A DNA stretch of 45,461 nt, from assembly GCF_029256985.1 (NCBI RefSeq), contig NZ_JARIDQ010000008.1, positions 1-45,461 of the forward strand, read 5' to 3'. The notes under the pieces were generated by a model. The model was not told the DNA's origin, did no database searches, and saw only the letters and a list, made by a program, of their open reading frames with translations. Below are positions 17,756 through 26,552 of the stretch, in pieces. Each line of letters begins with the position of its first letter. The stretch's first letter is position 1. This DNA is from Otariodibacter sp. (GTDB lineage: Bacteria; Pseudomonadota; Gammaproteobacteria; Enterobacterales; Pasteurellaceae). The position numbers were made by a program, and so were the translations under genes.

Positions 17756-18652
17756 ATGAAAAGTATTTCTTTTGGTAGAATTTTTCTAAAAAAAGATTCT
17801 TTGAATGTATCGTCGGAATTAAAGCTATGTAAGAAGAATATTGGGTTTCTTAATCCTATTTTAAAGCAAACAACGGCAATTCAACAAAATGAAGATTTTT
17901 CTTCAATGATTGTTACTTTTTTTTATGGAAGCAGATTTGAAAAAACATTGTGTTATGAAGAATTATCTACATTAGCAGAATTATATACGTCAAAGGAAAT
18001 ATTAAAAAAAGATTTAAAAATTACGTCAGATAATTGCTTGAGTAGGATTGTGATAGCAACGGATGTAAAAGAAAATATTGATAATAATCTTTTAAAAAAT
18101 TGTTCTTGGTATATTAGAAATTCAGAGACTTTGAAGGTAGAAGATTTTACATTACAAAATAATGAATTTAGATCTATTGATGGTAGAGGAATGGTTTTAT
18201 TAACCAAATATCCTGATGATGAGCGGTACCAAGCTTGTCGTGGGATATTTCTAACAATGTTAGGATTAGCCTATTATTTAGCATTACAACAAGTCAGTGA
18301 AGAATTAGCATTCGTCTTAAAGGATACAAATAATATTGAAGAATTAAATAAACTCTATACTGAGGCAACTGTTTTTAATGCTCGCTATTATTTTCATAAT
18401 CCTATTGAATTTTCTCGTTATCCAACATTCCAAGCATGGGAAGAGGTAAGAAATACTTATCAACTAGCAATAAAGAATAAAGAAGTTATCTCTCAATTAG
18501 GTCAAGTACACGGTATTATCAGTCGTATTCAAGAAAAAGTAGAACAACAGGATAATGATAGGAAAAATTTAAAACTGACTTTACTTGGTATAGTACTTTC
18601 ATTATTTGGTCTTGTAGAAGTTATAGATACTCTGATAAATTGGTTTGAATAG
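17756..18652 (+). CDS. Unrecognised protein with C-terminal membrane anchor
   Basis: A 298-aa protein of unknown family. The N-terminal half is soluble, beta-rich and charged. A hydrophobic helix (about 164-190, GIFLTMLGLAYYLALQQ) leads into a helical region with a likely coiled coil (about 240-268, ending QEKVEQQDNDRKNLK). The protein ends in one or two tightly packed membrane segments (about 270-297). AGGAGA lies 5 bases before the ATG and a perfect TATAAT at 17732-17737 may serve as its -10 box. The gene is very A+T-rich and carries no uptake signal. It sits between valS and a truncated cysteine-hydrolase gene, as expected for an acquired accessory gene. The soluble-coiled coil-membrane layout occurs in some anti-phage effectors and in CorA-like proteins, but I have no motif to support either. 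Confidence 0.65.
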   Translation: MKSISFGRIFLKKDSLNVSSELKLCKKNIGFLNPILKQTTAIQQNEDFSSMIVTFFYGSRFEKTLCYEELSTLAELYTSKEILKKDLKITSDNCLSRIVIATDVKENIDNNLLKNCSWYIRNSETLKVEDFTLQNNEFRSIDGRGMVLLTKYPDDERYQACRGIFLTMLGLAYYLALQQVSEELAFVLKDTNNIEELNKLYTEATVFNARYYFHNPIEFSRYPTFQAWEEVRNTYQLAIKNKEVISQLGQVHGIISRIQEKVEQQDNDRKNLKLTLLGIVLSLFGLVEVIDTLINWFE

Positions 18653-18736
18653 CTTTTTATCGGATATGAGAATAATTAATTAAAGAATATGTAAATTAAA
18701 AAATGCAGAAGAAAATTGCGTTGTTATCTTAGAAAA

Positions 18737-18916
18737 ATGGCGGGGAATTATGGTTATGTGACCTATCTGATTTCTGATGCGACGGCAACTTTTGATCGTA
18801 TTGGGGTGAATGGCGAGCATTTTGATGCAGAACTTATCCATCAAACCACGTTAGCTAATCTACACAATGAGTTTGCTCAGGTTGTTGAGACAAAAACACT
18901 TTTAGCGATGGTATAA
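18737..18916 (+). pseudogene. C-terminal remnant of a cysteine hydrolase (isochorismatase family)
   Basis: The frame from ATG 18737 reads MAGNYGYVTYLISDATATFD and continues RIG.NGEHFDAELIHQTTLANLHNEFAQVV before a stop. This is the last third of isochorismatase-like cysteine hydrolases, where ...RMAGN.GY....SDATATFDR and HFDAE..H...LA.LH.EFA normally follow the catalytic cysteine. The catalytic Asp, Lys and Cys of the missing N-terminal two thirds are absent, and there is no good ribosome site. The break lies just after the orphan 298-aa gene, so an insertion-deletion there probably removed the 5' part. Confidence 0.75.
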
Positions 18917-18940
18917 AGTTTAATAGTGCGTTATTTCGTT

Positions 18941-19171
18941 TTAACTAAATAATACGCTCGATAACCCAATCACCAATACAAAGATGAGCAACCAAATTAA
19001 ATGAAATTTAATGCTTTTGCGATTAATTTCTGCATTTTCTTTACGACGCTGTTCGAGCTTTTGTCTATAAATTTCTAAATCGGCTTCTTTAAATGAAAAA
19101 CCACAATGTAGACATTGTTCAATGGAATCGCTAATTTTTTTCCGACACTCTGGGCAATGATGTAATGCCAT
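18941..19171 (-). CDS. Zinc-ribbon membrane protein, 76 aa
   Basis: A small protein with an N-terminal zinc ribbon (Cys6-x2-Cys9 and Cys20-x2-Cys23, in HCPECR and CLHCGF), a charged helical linker and one C-terminal membrane helix (about 56-75). I start at 19171, preceded by AGGAAA; the frame is open further upstream but overlaps menH. It begins one base after the menH stop codon, so it is probably translated from the menD-menH message. The function is unknown; I see only the generic zinc-ribbon/membrane-anchor design. Confidence 0.75.
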   Translation of the reverse strand: MALHHCPECRKKISDSIEQCLHCGFSFKEADLEIYRQKLEQRRKENAEINRKSIKFHLIWLLIFVLVIGLSSVLFS

Positions 19172-19172
19172 A

Positions 19173-19940
19173 TTATTTCCTATTGATAATGTTAAGTAAT
19201 GAATTTGCAAAACGTTCTGGACTTGCTTGATGAGTATTGTGTCCCACGTTATCGATTAATTGATAGGGTAGCTTGTATTGTTTTGCCATGTTTTTAAATT
19301 TTTCGTCTTTTTCGCCAATAAGGAAATGAATAATGCTCTTATTCCACGAGTAATTACCATAAAAATTTTGTTTAGCTAGACTGGTTGCTTCAAGCATAGG
19401 GGCGATCTGTTTTCCCTCATTATTTTTTTGCCTTTTTTCGATTAGATCTAACCGCTTGTCAGGATCTAAATTGGCGAACACAGGTTGTTGATACCACTCT
19501 TTTAAAACATCACTGAAATTTTCTGTGCGAAAACGTTCAGCCCAAGCTTTATCATTATTCCAGCGTAATGCTTTTTCTTCATCAGTTTTCAAACCGATAT
19601 TTGCACCTTCAAGGATTATGCCTAATAAGTTAGAGGGTTTCAGTTGAATGGTATAGTCAAGAGCAATACGTCCTCCAAGTGAGTAACCGACTAACCAAAA
19701 TGGTTGTTGAGCTAATAGATGATTGAGCGTTTTGTCTAAAATAGCTCTCATTTCTTGAAAATCTTGGCAGTGAATATTTTTACTGAAAGCGTGAAAAGGA
19801 AGATCGAGAGTAAGCGGTCGGATATTCGGAATATTTTGCAAATATTGAATCACTCCAACCCAATCTTGTTGAGAACCCAGTAACCCGTGGAGAAATACCA
19901 CGGGTGTACCTGATGTTTTATGCCATTGATAAGCGAGCAT
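19173..19940 (-). CDS. menH: SHCHC synthase MenH
   Basis: Alpha/beta-hydrolase-fold enzyme that eliminates pyruvate from SEPHCHC to give SHCHC in menaquinone synthesis. The 255-aa product shows the oxyanion segment FLHGLLGSQQDW, the nucleophile elbow GYSLGGR with Ser87, and the catalytic histidine in DNVGHNTHQ near the end. It starts three bases after menD stops, the usual menD-menH arrangement. An uptake-signal core lies near 19451. The later genes menC, menE and menB are not in the window. Confidence 0.92.
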   Translation of the reverse strand: MLAYQWHKTSGTPVVFLHGLLGSQQDWVGVIQYLQNIPNIRPLTLDLPFHAFSKNIHCQDFQEMRAILDKTLNHLLAQQPFWLVGYSLGGRIALDYTIQLKPSNLLGIILEGANIGLKTDEEKALRWNNDKAWAERFRTENFSDVLKEWYQQPVFANLDPDKRLDLIEKRQKNNEGKQIAPMLEATSLAKQNFYGNYSWNKSIIHFLIGEKDEKFKNMAKQYKLPYQLIDNVGHNTHQASPERFANSLLNIINRK

Positions 19941-19943
19941 ATA

Positions 19944-21656
19944 TTAATCAATGTGTGCGCGAGAGATCTGTTCTAATAAGGATTTAAATAGGCTACTACC
20001 TTCTTGATCATTGACTTTGATCTCAACGATCGTAACGCCTTTTCGAACATAAGCTTGTTTCAATTTAGTGCTTAAATCTGCCCAAGTATAAGGGCGAAGA
20101 TAATCTAAACCAAACATCGCTGCAATTTGAGAGAATTCTAAATTGTGTGATAAACGGTAGTATTTTTCTTTAACCTTGGGATCGACTGGTAAAATATCAA
20201 AAATCGCACCACCATTGTTATTAATCACAAATAAAATGGTAGGTACTGTGATTTGACGAAAGAGTGCAACAGAATTGAGATCGTGTAATGCAGATACATC
20301 GCCAATAAATCCGATAGTTGGAACCCCACTCCCCTTAGCGACACCAGCCATGGTTGCAATTAAGCCATCAATACCACTTGCTCCACGGTTTGTGTAAACA
20401 GGGTAGCCTTCAGGTAATTTGCATAATGCATCCACTAAACGCACAAATAAACTATTACCCAAGAACAGATTACCATTAGTTGGTAATACACGTTCAATAT
20501 GGTGGGCAAGGGCTGCTTCGTTTAGATTACCACCGACTTGTTTCTCAATAAAATCTGCACAGAATTGAGATAATGCGAGAGGTTCAAGTAACCACGGTTT
20601 TTGACGAAGAGGGGGATGGACTCGTGTAAAGTGATGAGCCTTAGCCACAAAGCGAGTTTGATGATGAGCATTTGGATTGAGATAATCTTGCGATTCTTCT
20701 ACCAGCCAATATTCACCTTTAAATGCAGTTAAAAATTTATTGACTCGTTTGCTAACGATTTGTGAACCAAATTGCACCACGATATCTGCTTGTAATAGAC
20801 GCTGTTCAACAGTGTTATTTGATAACCAAATATCTGCATAAGGTAAGTTGGTTTCAACACCCGATTGAACATCCGTAATTAAACACCAACCGAGTGTTTC
20901 CGCCCATGATTTTAATCCCATACCTTGTTCTAGTGGAAGTTTACCTACAACAACGACACCACGTTTAGTTCGCCAGTAATCCCAATGTTCGTGCATTAAT
21001 ACGTCTTTTTGATTTGCTTGGCGATCTATCCATTGTGCCTTTGGCTGATTTAACCAACGGTGAATTGGCGCAAGCCAAGGATCTTGTTCAATTGCTTGTT
21101 CATCGGCTTCATATAATGGTTCTGCAAAAGGCGCATTGATATGAACAACGCCACTTTGTTGAGTTTGTTTCACACAAGCTTGTTCAACTACAGAAACAAG
21201 CCAGTTAGCACTAAAATCTGGATTCGGTTTCGGTAAATTCAACGATGCAACAGTGTATTCACCAAAAATATTTTGTTGTTGAATAGCTTGGTTTGCTCCG
21301 CAACCAATAAGTTCTGGCGGACGATCTGCGGTTAATACAATTAATTTATGATGTGTAAGTTGAGCTTCAATAATCGCAGGAAATAAATTTGCCACTGCTG
21401 TACCTGAAGTCACAATAATTGCAACAGGATCTTTCGTTGCTTTTGTTAAGCCAAGGGCATAAAAAGCAAGGCCTCTTTCATCGAAATGAGTATGACATTC
21501 TGCTAAATTTTGATTTTCTAAGTGTAAAGCTTCTAATGTCAATGGAGTAGAGCGTGAACCAGGGGCAATGCAAAAATGTTTGACTCCATATCTAAGTAGG
21601 GCATTCAATACAACTCTAGCCCAAGAACGGTTAAAGGTGCTGGTATTTATCATCAT
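19944..21656 (-). CDS. menD: SEPHCHC synthase MenD
   Basis: Thiamine-diphosphate enzyme that adds the succinyl semialdehyde unit from 2-oxoglutarate to isochorismate, the first committed step of menaquinone synthesis. The 570-aa product has the usual length. The N-terminal PYR domain opens FCIAPGSRSTPLTLEA with the conserved catalytic-type glutamate following at about 75-80. The C-terminal ThDP/Mg site is GDVSALHDLNS ... NNNGGAIFDILP. AAGGGAAG lies upstream of two consecutive ATGs; either could start the protein. It leads a probable menD-menH-zinc-ribbon operon. Confidence 0.95.
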   Translation of the reverse strand: MMINTSTFNRSWARVVLNALLRYGVKHFCIAPGSRSTPLTLEALHLENQNLAECHTHFDERGLAFYALGLTKATKDPVAIIVTSGTAVANLFPAIIEAQLTHHKLIVLTADRPPELIGCGANQAIQQQNIFGEYTVASLNLPKPNPDFSANWLVSVVEQACVKQTQQSGVVHINAPFAEPLYEADEQAIEQDPWLAPIHRWLNQPKAQWIDRQANQKDVLMHEHWDYWRTKRGVVVVGKLPLEQGMGLKSWAETLGWCLITDVQSGVETNLPYADIWLSNNTVEQRLLQADIVVQFGSQIVSKRVNKFLTAFKGEYWLVEESQDYLNPNAHHQTRFVAKAHHFTRVHPPLRQKPWLLEPLALSQFCADFIEKQVGGNLNEAALAHHIERVLPTNGNLFLGNSLFVRLVDALCKLPEGYPVYTNRGASGIDGLIATMAGVAKGSGVPTIGFIGDVSALHDLNSVALFRQITVPTILFVINNNGGAIFDILPVDPKVKEKYYRLSHNLEFSQIAAMFGLDYLRPYTWADLSTKLKQAYVRKGVTIVEIKVNDQEGSSLFKSLLEQISRAHID

Positions 21657-21681
21657 TTTCTTCCCTTTAATTTTGTAAAAT

Positions 21682-21739
21682 ATAAGCGGTTAGATTGTAA
21701 CAAATTTTTGCAAAAATAAGATCGAATTTAACCGCTTAT
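21682..21739. terminator. Uptake-signal-like inverted pair between trpB and menD
   Basis: ATAAGCGGTTAGATT (21682-21696) is complementary to AATTTAACCGCTTAT (21725-21739), apart from one mismatch. The loop contains a TTTGCAAA core. It follows trpB on the minus strand and probably ends its transcript. Confidence 0.5.
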
Positions 21740-21804
21740 TGAAAATAAATCCAGTATTATGTCATAAATTCTATAAGAATACGTCGTATGACTATTTTTA
21801 GAAA

Positions 21805-23010
21805 TTAAAGGTTAATTTGGGTTAAGACAAAATCAATATCTTTATCACCACGTCCTGATAAATTAACTAATAAACGTTTTTCTGGTCCAAGTTCGTTAGC
21901 TCTGCGTAGAGCATAAGCAACGGCGTGGGAGCTTTCTAATGCTGGAATGATACCTTCTTCACGAGATAGACGAAGGAAAGCATCTAAACATTCTTTATCA
22001 GTAGCAATTTCATATCGACCTCGACCAGTATCTTTTAAATAACAATGTTGGGGACCAACGCCAGGGTAGTCTAATCCAGAGGCAATAGAATGAACTTCTG
22101 AAGGGGTCCCATCTTCTTCTTGTAGATAATAACAATTAAAGCCTTGGATATTACCGAATTTACCCAATGAAAGTGTCGCTGCATGACGTCCTGCTTTGTC
22201 TAATCCTTCCCCAGCAGGCTCTACCCCAACAAGTTCTACTGATGATTCATCGATAAACGCATTGAATAACCCAATGGCATTGGAACCACCACCAACACAA
22301 GCAATCACTTCATCAGGTAATCCGCCGTATTGACTTTCAAATTGAGCTTTGGCTTCATGGCCTACGATGCTTTGGAAATAAGCCACCATTTCTGGATAAG
22401 GAGCAGGGCCTACAACAGATCCAATGGCAAACATACTGTCGTCTAATTGCTCCATATAAGAGGCAAAAGCACTATCTACTGCTTCTTTTAGTGTGCCAGC
22501 CCCTTCCGATACGGGAACTAATTTTGCACCTAAAATTTTCATACGAGAAACATTAGGATGCTCTTTTTGAATATCCACTACTCCCATGTGAATTTCGCAT
22601 TCTAAGCCAAGTAATGCTGCAGCGGTGGCTAAAGCGACCCCATGCTGACCAGCACCAGTTTCTGCAATTACTTTTTTCTTACCCAATTTTTTAGCTAATA
22701 AAACTTCACCAATACAGTGATTGATTTTATGAGCGCCAGTGTGGTTGAGATCTTCTCTTTTTAGAAAAATTTGTGCACCTGATTGAGAAAGTGTTCTTGC
22801 GTGATAAATAGGACTTGGTCGTCCGACAAAAGTAGCCTGAAGACGTTTCATTTCAGCGATAAATTCTTCATCATGGATAATTTGGTGAAACCCTTCTTCT
22901 ATTTCTGCTAATGCTTTGACTAGAGTTGGATGTTGAATTTTTCCTCCATGTTTCCCGATATTGCCGTTTTGATCTGGAGTGATAAATGGATTAAGTGATT
23001 CTTGAGTCAT
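21805..23010 (-). CDS. trpB: Tryptophan synthase beta chain TrpB, stand-alone
   Basis: PLP enzyme that condenses indole with serine to make tryptophan. The 401-aa product is full length. The PLP lysine is Lys95 in [10 protein letters not shown], followed by [11 protein letters not shown], the phosphate-binding GGGSNAIG and the C-terminal LSGRGDKD. The NHTGAHKIN form resembles Gram-positive-type TrpB; E. coli-type enzymes have HGGAHKTN. No trpA or other trp gene adjoins it: the stop is followed by a hairpin and then menD. It could pair with a distant TrpA or use scavenged indole. AAGGAAG precedes the start, and an operator-like palindrome lies upstream. Confidence 0.93.
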   Translation of the reverse strand: MTQESLNPFITPDQNGNIGKHGGKIQHPTLVKALAEIEEGFHQIIHDEEFIAEMKRLQATFVGRPSPIYHARTLSQSGAQIFLKREDLNHTGAHKINHCIGEVLLAKKLGKKKVIAETGAGQHGVALATAAALLGLECEIHMGVVDIQKEHPNVSRMKILGAKLVPVSEGAGTLKEAVDSAFASYMEQLDDSMFAIGSVVGPAPYPEMVAYFQSIVGHEAKAQFESQYGGLPDEVIACVGGGSNAIGLFNAFIDESSVELVGVEPAGEGLDKAGRHAATLSLGKFGNIQGFNCYYLQEEDGTPSEVHSIASGLDYPGVGPQHCYLKDTGRGRYEIATDKECLDAFLRLSREEGIIPALESSHAVAYALRRANELGPEKRLLVNLSGRGDKDIDFVLTQINL

Positions 23011-23029
23011 ATTTCTTCCTTATAATTTA

Positions 23030-23055
23030 GTACTATTAAACTACTTTAATAGTAC
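23030..23055 (-). promoter_or_regulatory. TrpR-like palindromic operator of trpB
   Basis: GTACTATTAAA (23030-23040) and TTTAATAGTAC (23045-23055) are perfect inverted repeats around CTAC. GTACTA with a following TTAA-CTA resembles the E. coli TrpR operator (GTACTAGTTAACTAGTAC), matching 13 of 18 positions in one register. It covers the proposed -10 box. TrpR binding is inferred. Confidence 0.6.
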
Positions 23056-23077
23056 AATGGTATTTTAAAAGACTCAA
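23049..23077 (-). promoter_or_regulatory. Probable trpB promoter
   Basis: Read on the minus strand: TTGAGT (23077-23072), 17 bases, then TACTAT (23054-23049). The -10 box lies within the palindrome, a classic layout for steric repression. Confidence 0.55.
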
Positions 23078-23125
23078 TAGCTGAGTGAAATTTTTATTAA
23101 ATTTAATGAATTGATAATATATAAC

Positions 23126-23165
23126 ATAAAGGTAAGTAATGGTTTATGTCATAACTTACCTTTAT
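23126..23165 (-). terminator. Probable hemL terminator
   Basis: ATAAAGGTAAGT (23126-23137) and ACTTACCTTTAT (23154-23165) form a perfect 12-bp stem starting 34 bases past the hemL stop on the minus strand. The T run after it is weak. Confidence 0.55.
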
Positions 23166-23198
23166 TAATTAGGATAGATAAGAAATTTAAACTTTAAT

Positions 23199-24485
23199 TT
23201 AGTTATTCATTTCTGCAAAAACTTGATCTGCCATAGCGAGAGTATAAGTAATATCTTCTTCACTATGGGCTAAAGACATAAAGCCAGCTTCAAAAGCGGA
23301 TGGTGCTAGATAAATACCTTTATCTAGCATTTTATGGAAGAAGGTATTGAATGCGGTAACATTGCATTTCATAACATCTTGATAGCTTTCTACTTTATCT
23401 TGCTCGGTAAAGAATAAACCAAACATTCCACCTGCATATTGAGCTGTGAATGGAATGTTATGTTTAGTCGCTAATAATTTTAAGCCTTCCGCTAACATTT
23501 TAGTTTTGTCGGCAAGTAATTGTTCATTGCCTGATTTTGATAATTCCGTTAAACAAGCTAATCCAGCAGACATAGCTATCGGGTTACCCGATAATGTACC
23601 TGCTTGGTAAACTGGACCTGTTGGAGCAATGTATTCCATAATTTCTTTTTTACCACCAAAAGCACCGACAGGCATTCCACCACCAATAATTTTACCAAGA
23701 GTAGTTAAATCAGGGGTTACACCATAATAACTTTGTGCGCCACCTAATGCGACACGGAATCCAGTCATCACTTCATCAATAATAAAGACTGTACCGTATT
23801 GGGTGCAGAGTTCACGCAAGCCTTGTAAGAATCCTTCTTTTGGCGGAATACAGTTCATATTACCCGCTACAGGTTCAATAATTAAGCAAGCAATTTCATT
23901 TGGATATTGTTCAAAAGCTTGTTTCACTGATTCAAGATTATTGTATTCACAAGTAAGTGTGTGTTTAGCAAAGTCGGCAGGTACACCGGGAGAGCTTGGT
24001 TGTCCTAAGGTTAATGCTCCAGAACCAGCTTTAACTAATAATGAATCCGAGTGTCCATGATAACAACCTTCAAATTTGATGATTTTATCTCGTTGAGTAT
24101 AACCACGTGCAAGGCGAATGGCAGACATTGTCGCCTCAGTACCAGAGCTTACCATTCTGACCAGTTCGATTGAGGGAACAAGTTTACAGACGAGTTCAGC
24201 TAATTCAATTTCGATCGCAGTTGGCGCTCCAAAGCTTAATCCATTAGGTACGGCTTTTAGCACTGCATCAATAATAGCGGGGTGGTTATGTCCTAATACC
24301 ATCGGCCCCCAAGAGCCAACGTAATCAATATAGCGTTTTCCTTCACTATCAGTAATGTATGCTCCTTTGGCTTTTTCTATAAATACTGGTGTTCCCCCTA
24401 CGCCCTTAAACGCTCTAACAGGTGAATTTACGCCACCAGGGATAACTTTTTGTGCTTTTTGAAAAAGAGAGAGTGATGATGTCAT
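23199..24485 (-). CDS. hemL: Glutamate-1-semialdehyde 2,1-aminomutase HemL
   Basis: PLP enzyme making 5-aminolevulinate, the first dedicated tetrapyrrole precursor, from glutamate-1-semialdehyde (C5 pathway). The 428-aa product matches the family throughout: [16 protein letters not shown] at the start, [33 protein letters not shown] and the PLP lysine in [20 protein letters not shown] precedes the start. It is divergent from wecA and single, with its own terminator. Confidence 0.97.
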   Translation of the reverse strand: MTSSLSLFQKAQKVIPGGVNSPVRAFKGVGGTPVFIEKAKGAYITDSEGKRYIDYVGSWGPMVLGHNHPAIIDAVLKAVPNGLSFGAPTAIEIELAELVCKLVPSIELVRMVSSGTEATMSAIRLARGYTQRDKIIKFEGCYHGHSDSLLVKAGSGALTLGQPSSPGVPADFAKHTLTCEYNNLESVKQAFEQYPNEIACLIIEPVAGNMNCIPPKEGFLQGLRELCTQYGTVFIIDEVMTGFRVALGGAQSYYGVTPDLTTLGKIIGGGMPVGAFGGKKEIMEYIAPTGPVYQAGTLSGNPIAMSAGLACLTELSKSGNEQLLADKTKMLAEGLKLLATKHNIPFTAQYAGGMFGLFFTEQDKVESYQDVMKCNVTAFNTFFHKMLDKGIYLAPSAFEAGFMSLAHSEEDITYTLAMADQVFAEMNN

Positions 24486-24564
24486 GGATTGTTTCCTTTC
24501 TTACTATTGATAGTAGATATTGTACTTTAAAAAGTAATAAATAAGGCTTATTTGGTGAAAAAAA

Positions 24565-24592
24565 TTGAGAGTTTTGCTGATTATGCTATGCT
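24565..24592 (+). promoter_or_regulatory. Possible promoter of the ECA operon
   Basis: TTGAGA (24565-24570) is followed after 16 bases by TATGCT (24587-24592), which is preceded by TG at the extended -10 place. It lies 44 bases before wecA in the hemL/wecA divergent gap. The -10 box is only a partial match. Confidence 0.35.
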
Positions 24593-24636
24593 TTCAGCCA
24601 TTTTGATAGGTCATTTATAAGGATGAAACCTAGTCT

Positions 24637-25701
24637 ATGTGGCTCACATTTCTTGTTGTATTTATTACATCCTTTGTTGCATTAATTGTAATGCGACCAG
24701 TGGCGGAATGGATAGGTTTAGTAGATAAACCTAATTTTAGAAAACGTCACCAAGGAGTGATTCCGTTAATTGGAGGGATAGCTTTATTTTTAGGAAATTT
24801 AGCATTCTATTTAATGCAATGGGATCAGATGCGGTTTCCTTTGCTCTACTTAAGCGCAGTAACTATTTTATTGATTATCGGTGTATTGGATGATCGCTTT
24901 GATATTAGCCCTTTGTTACGTGCAAGTATTCAAGCCATACTAGCTGGAGTTATGATATATAGTGGTCTTTCGATTGCAAGTTTAGGACAGTTAATTGCAC
25001 CCTTCAGTTTAGAGTTAGGAGCGATTGGTGTGGTGCTTACTGTCTTTATCACTATTGCCATTATCAATGCCTTTAATATGATTGATGGAATAGATGGGCT
25101 ACTTGCAGGCTTATCGAGTGTCAGCTTTGCAGGTATCGGCACACTTATGTGGTTAGATGAACAATATACTTTAGCTTATTGGTGCTTTAGTATTATTTTT
25201 GTGTTGTTACCTTATGCAATGTTCAATCTCAGTCTATTTGGTGCAAAATGGAAAGTCTTTATGGGAGATTCTGGTAGCACTTTAATTGGTTTCACTATTA
25301 TCTGGATTTTACTGTTAAGCACTCAAGGACAAGGACATCCTATCAGCCCAATTACTGGTTTGTGGTTAATAGCAGTACCTCTTATTGATATGGTAGCCAT
25401 TATTTTTAGACGATTGAAGAAGGGAAAGAGTCCCTTTAGACCAGATAGACTGCATATTCATCATTTAATGATGAGAGCAGGACTAACATCTAGACAAGCT
25501 TTAGTTGTTATAACGTTAGGTTCCGCAATTTGTGCTACATTGGGTGTGTTAGGAGAGATATATTATTGGAATCAATGGGTTATGTTTGTTGGTTTCATCT
25601 TTTTATTCTTTTTATATTCTTATTCTATTGCACGGGCATGGCGAATTACCCGTTTTATTCGTCGCTATAAACGCAGAATTAAGAAATCTAAATCTAAATA
25701 G
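24637..25701 (+). CDS. wecA: Undecaprenyl-phosphate GlcNAc-1-phosphate transferase WecA
   Basis: Polytopic inner-membrane enzyme that moves GlcNAc-1-phosphate from UDP-GlcNAc to undecaprenyl phosphate, making lipid I of enterobacterial common antigen (ECA) and in many species starting O-antigen. The 354-aa product has about 11 membrane segments. Family motifs are RKRHQGVIPLIGG, the aspartate pair in GVLDDRFDI, NAFNMIDGIDGL and the cytoplasmic RLHIHHLMM histidine cluster. It heads the wec operon, with wzzE 11 bases downstream. Confidence 0.96.
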   Translation: MWLTFLVVFITSFVALIVMRPVAEWIGLVDKPNFRKRHQGVIPLIGGIALFLGNLAFYLMQWDQMRFPLLYLSAVTILLIIGVLDDRFDISPLLRASIQAILAGVMIYSGLSIASLGQLIAPFSLELGAIGVVLTVFITIAIINAFNMIDGIDGLLAGLSSVSFAGIGTLMWLDEQYTLAYWCFSIIFVLLPYAMFNLSLFGAKWKVFMGDSGSTLIGFTIIWILLLSTQGQGHPISPITGLWLIAVPLIDMVAIIFRRLKKGKSPFRPDRLHIHHLMMRAGLTSRQALVVITLGSAICATLGVLGEIYYWNQWVMFVGFIFLFFLYSYSIARAWRITRFIRRYKRRIKKSKSK

Positions 25702-25712
25702 AGAATTTATTT

Positions 25713-26552
25713 ATGACAGAGCAAGCAACATATCAACCTGAAAGTCGAGTTGCTATTTTTTTTCGTAGCTTTTTTTTACTTATCTTATTTGTTGTTATTG
25801 GCGGTGGAATTGGGTGGGGTATTGCCACAAATCAACCACCTCAATGGAAAGTGACTGCTAAATTTGAACCGCCTAAGGTGGTAAATTTAGGTAATTATTA
25901 TGATTTAGCTAGTACTTATTTATTACTACAAGGAGGCTCTACTGGTTTGGAGTCAACGGATAAAGTTATTGAAGAGCAGAGTTATAATGAATTTAAACGT
26001 AGCTTAAATTCACCAGATATTTTACAACAATTCTTACTACAAAATGATCAAGTAAATAAGTTAGCTAAAAATTATAAAGTTTCAATTGAAACAATGTCAC
26101 AGCAACTTTTTGGACAATTTCAATTTAAAGATAAAGAGAATGTATTATCATTTTCATTTGATAATGCTGAGCTAAGTTATCAGATCTTGAATGATTATAT
26201 TCAGTTTGTGACAGATCAAACTCGTTCTATATTAAATGGAGAATTAGTCGCTAAATGGCGAGTGCTATTTCAACAAGTTAAACTGGCAGCTGAAACAAAC
26301 TTGGGGGCTATTCAACAAGGTAATCAAGTTGTTCAGCAAGATTGGGCGGGTAAATTAACCCTTATGCGTTCAGCGCAGCCACTTGATGATAAATTGGTAC
26401 CATATCACTTTGTACAAAGCCCTGTGATGCCTTTATCACCATATTCTCCAGATAAACTATTATGGACAATGCTTGGAGCATTGGGTGGATTATTATTGGG
26501 TTTTTTTGTTATTTCTATTTCTAGTTTTTTTGCCAACGCTAATGAATCGTAA
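25713..26552 (+). CDS. wzzE: ECA chain-length regulator WzzE
   Basis: Inner-membrane co-polymerase of the Wzz family that sets the number of ECA repeats made by WzyE. The 279-aa product has the Wzz design: a membrane helix at about residues 15-38, a large periplasmic region with helical stretches, and a second helix (about 250-273) after the proline-rich [11 protein letters not shown] motif. It is shorter than E. coli WzzE (348 aa), and sequence similarity seems low, so the call rests on layout and on its place between wecA and wecB. Its stop overlaps the wecB start. Confidence 0.85.
   Translation: MTEQATYQPESRVAIFFRSFFLLILFVVIGGGIGWGIATNQPPQWKVTAKFEPPKVVNLGNYYDLASTYLLLQGGSTGLESTDKVIEEQSYNEFKRSLNSPDILQQFLLQNDQVNKLAKNYKVSIETMSQQLFGQFQFKDKENVLSFSFDNAELSYQILNDYIQFVTDQTRSILNGELVAKWRVLFQQVKLAAETNLGAIQQGNQVVQQDWAGKLTLMRSAQPLDDKLVPYHFVQSPVMPLSPYSPDKLLWTMLGALGGLLLGFFVISISSFFANANES

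Noticed and set aside
26473-26541. N-terminal extension of wecB
   Set aside because: The extra 23 codons are the wzzE membrane-helix sequence read in another frame; homologous WecB proteins begin at the [16 protein letters not shown] start.
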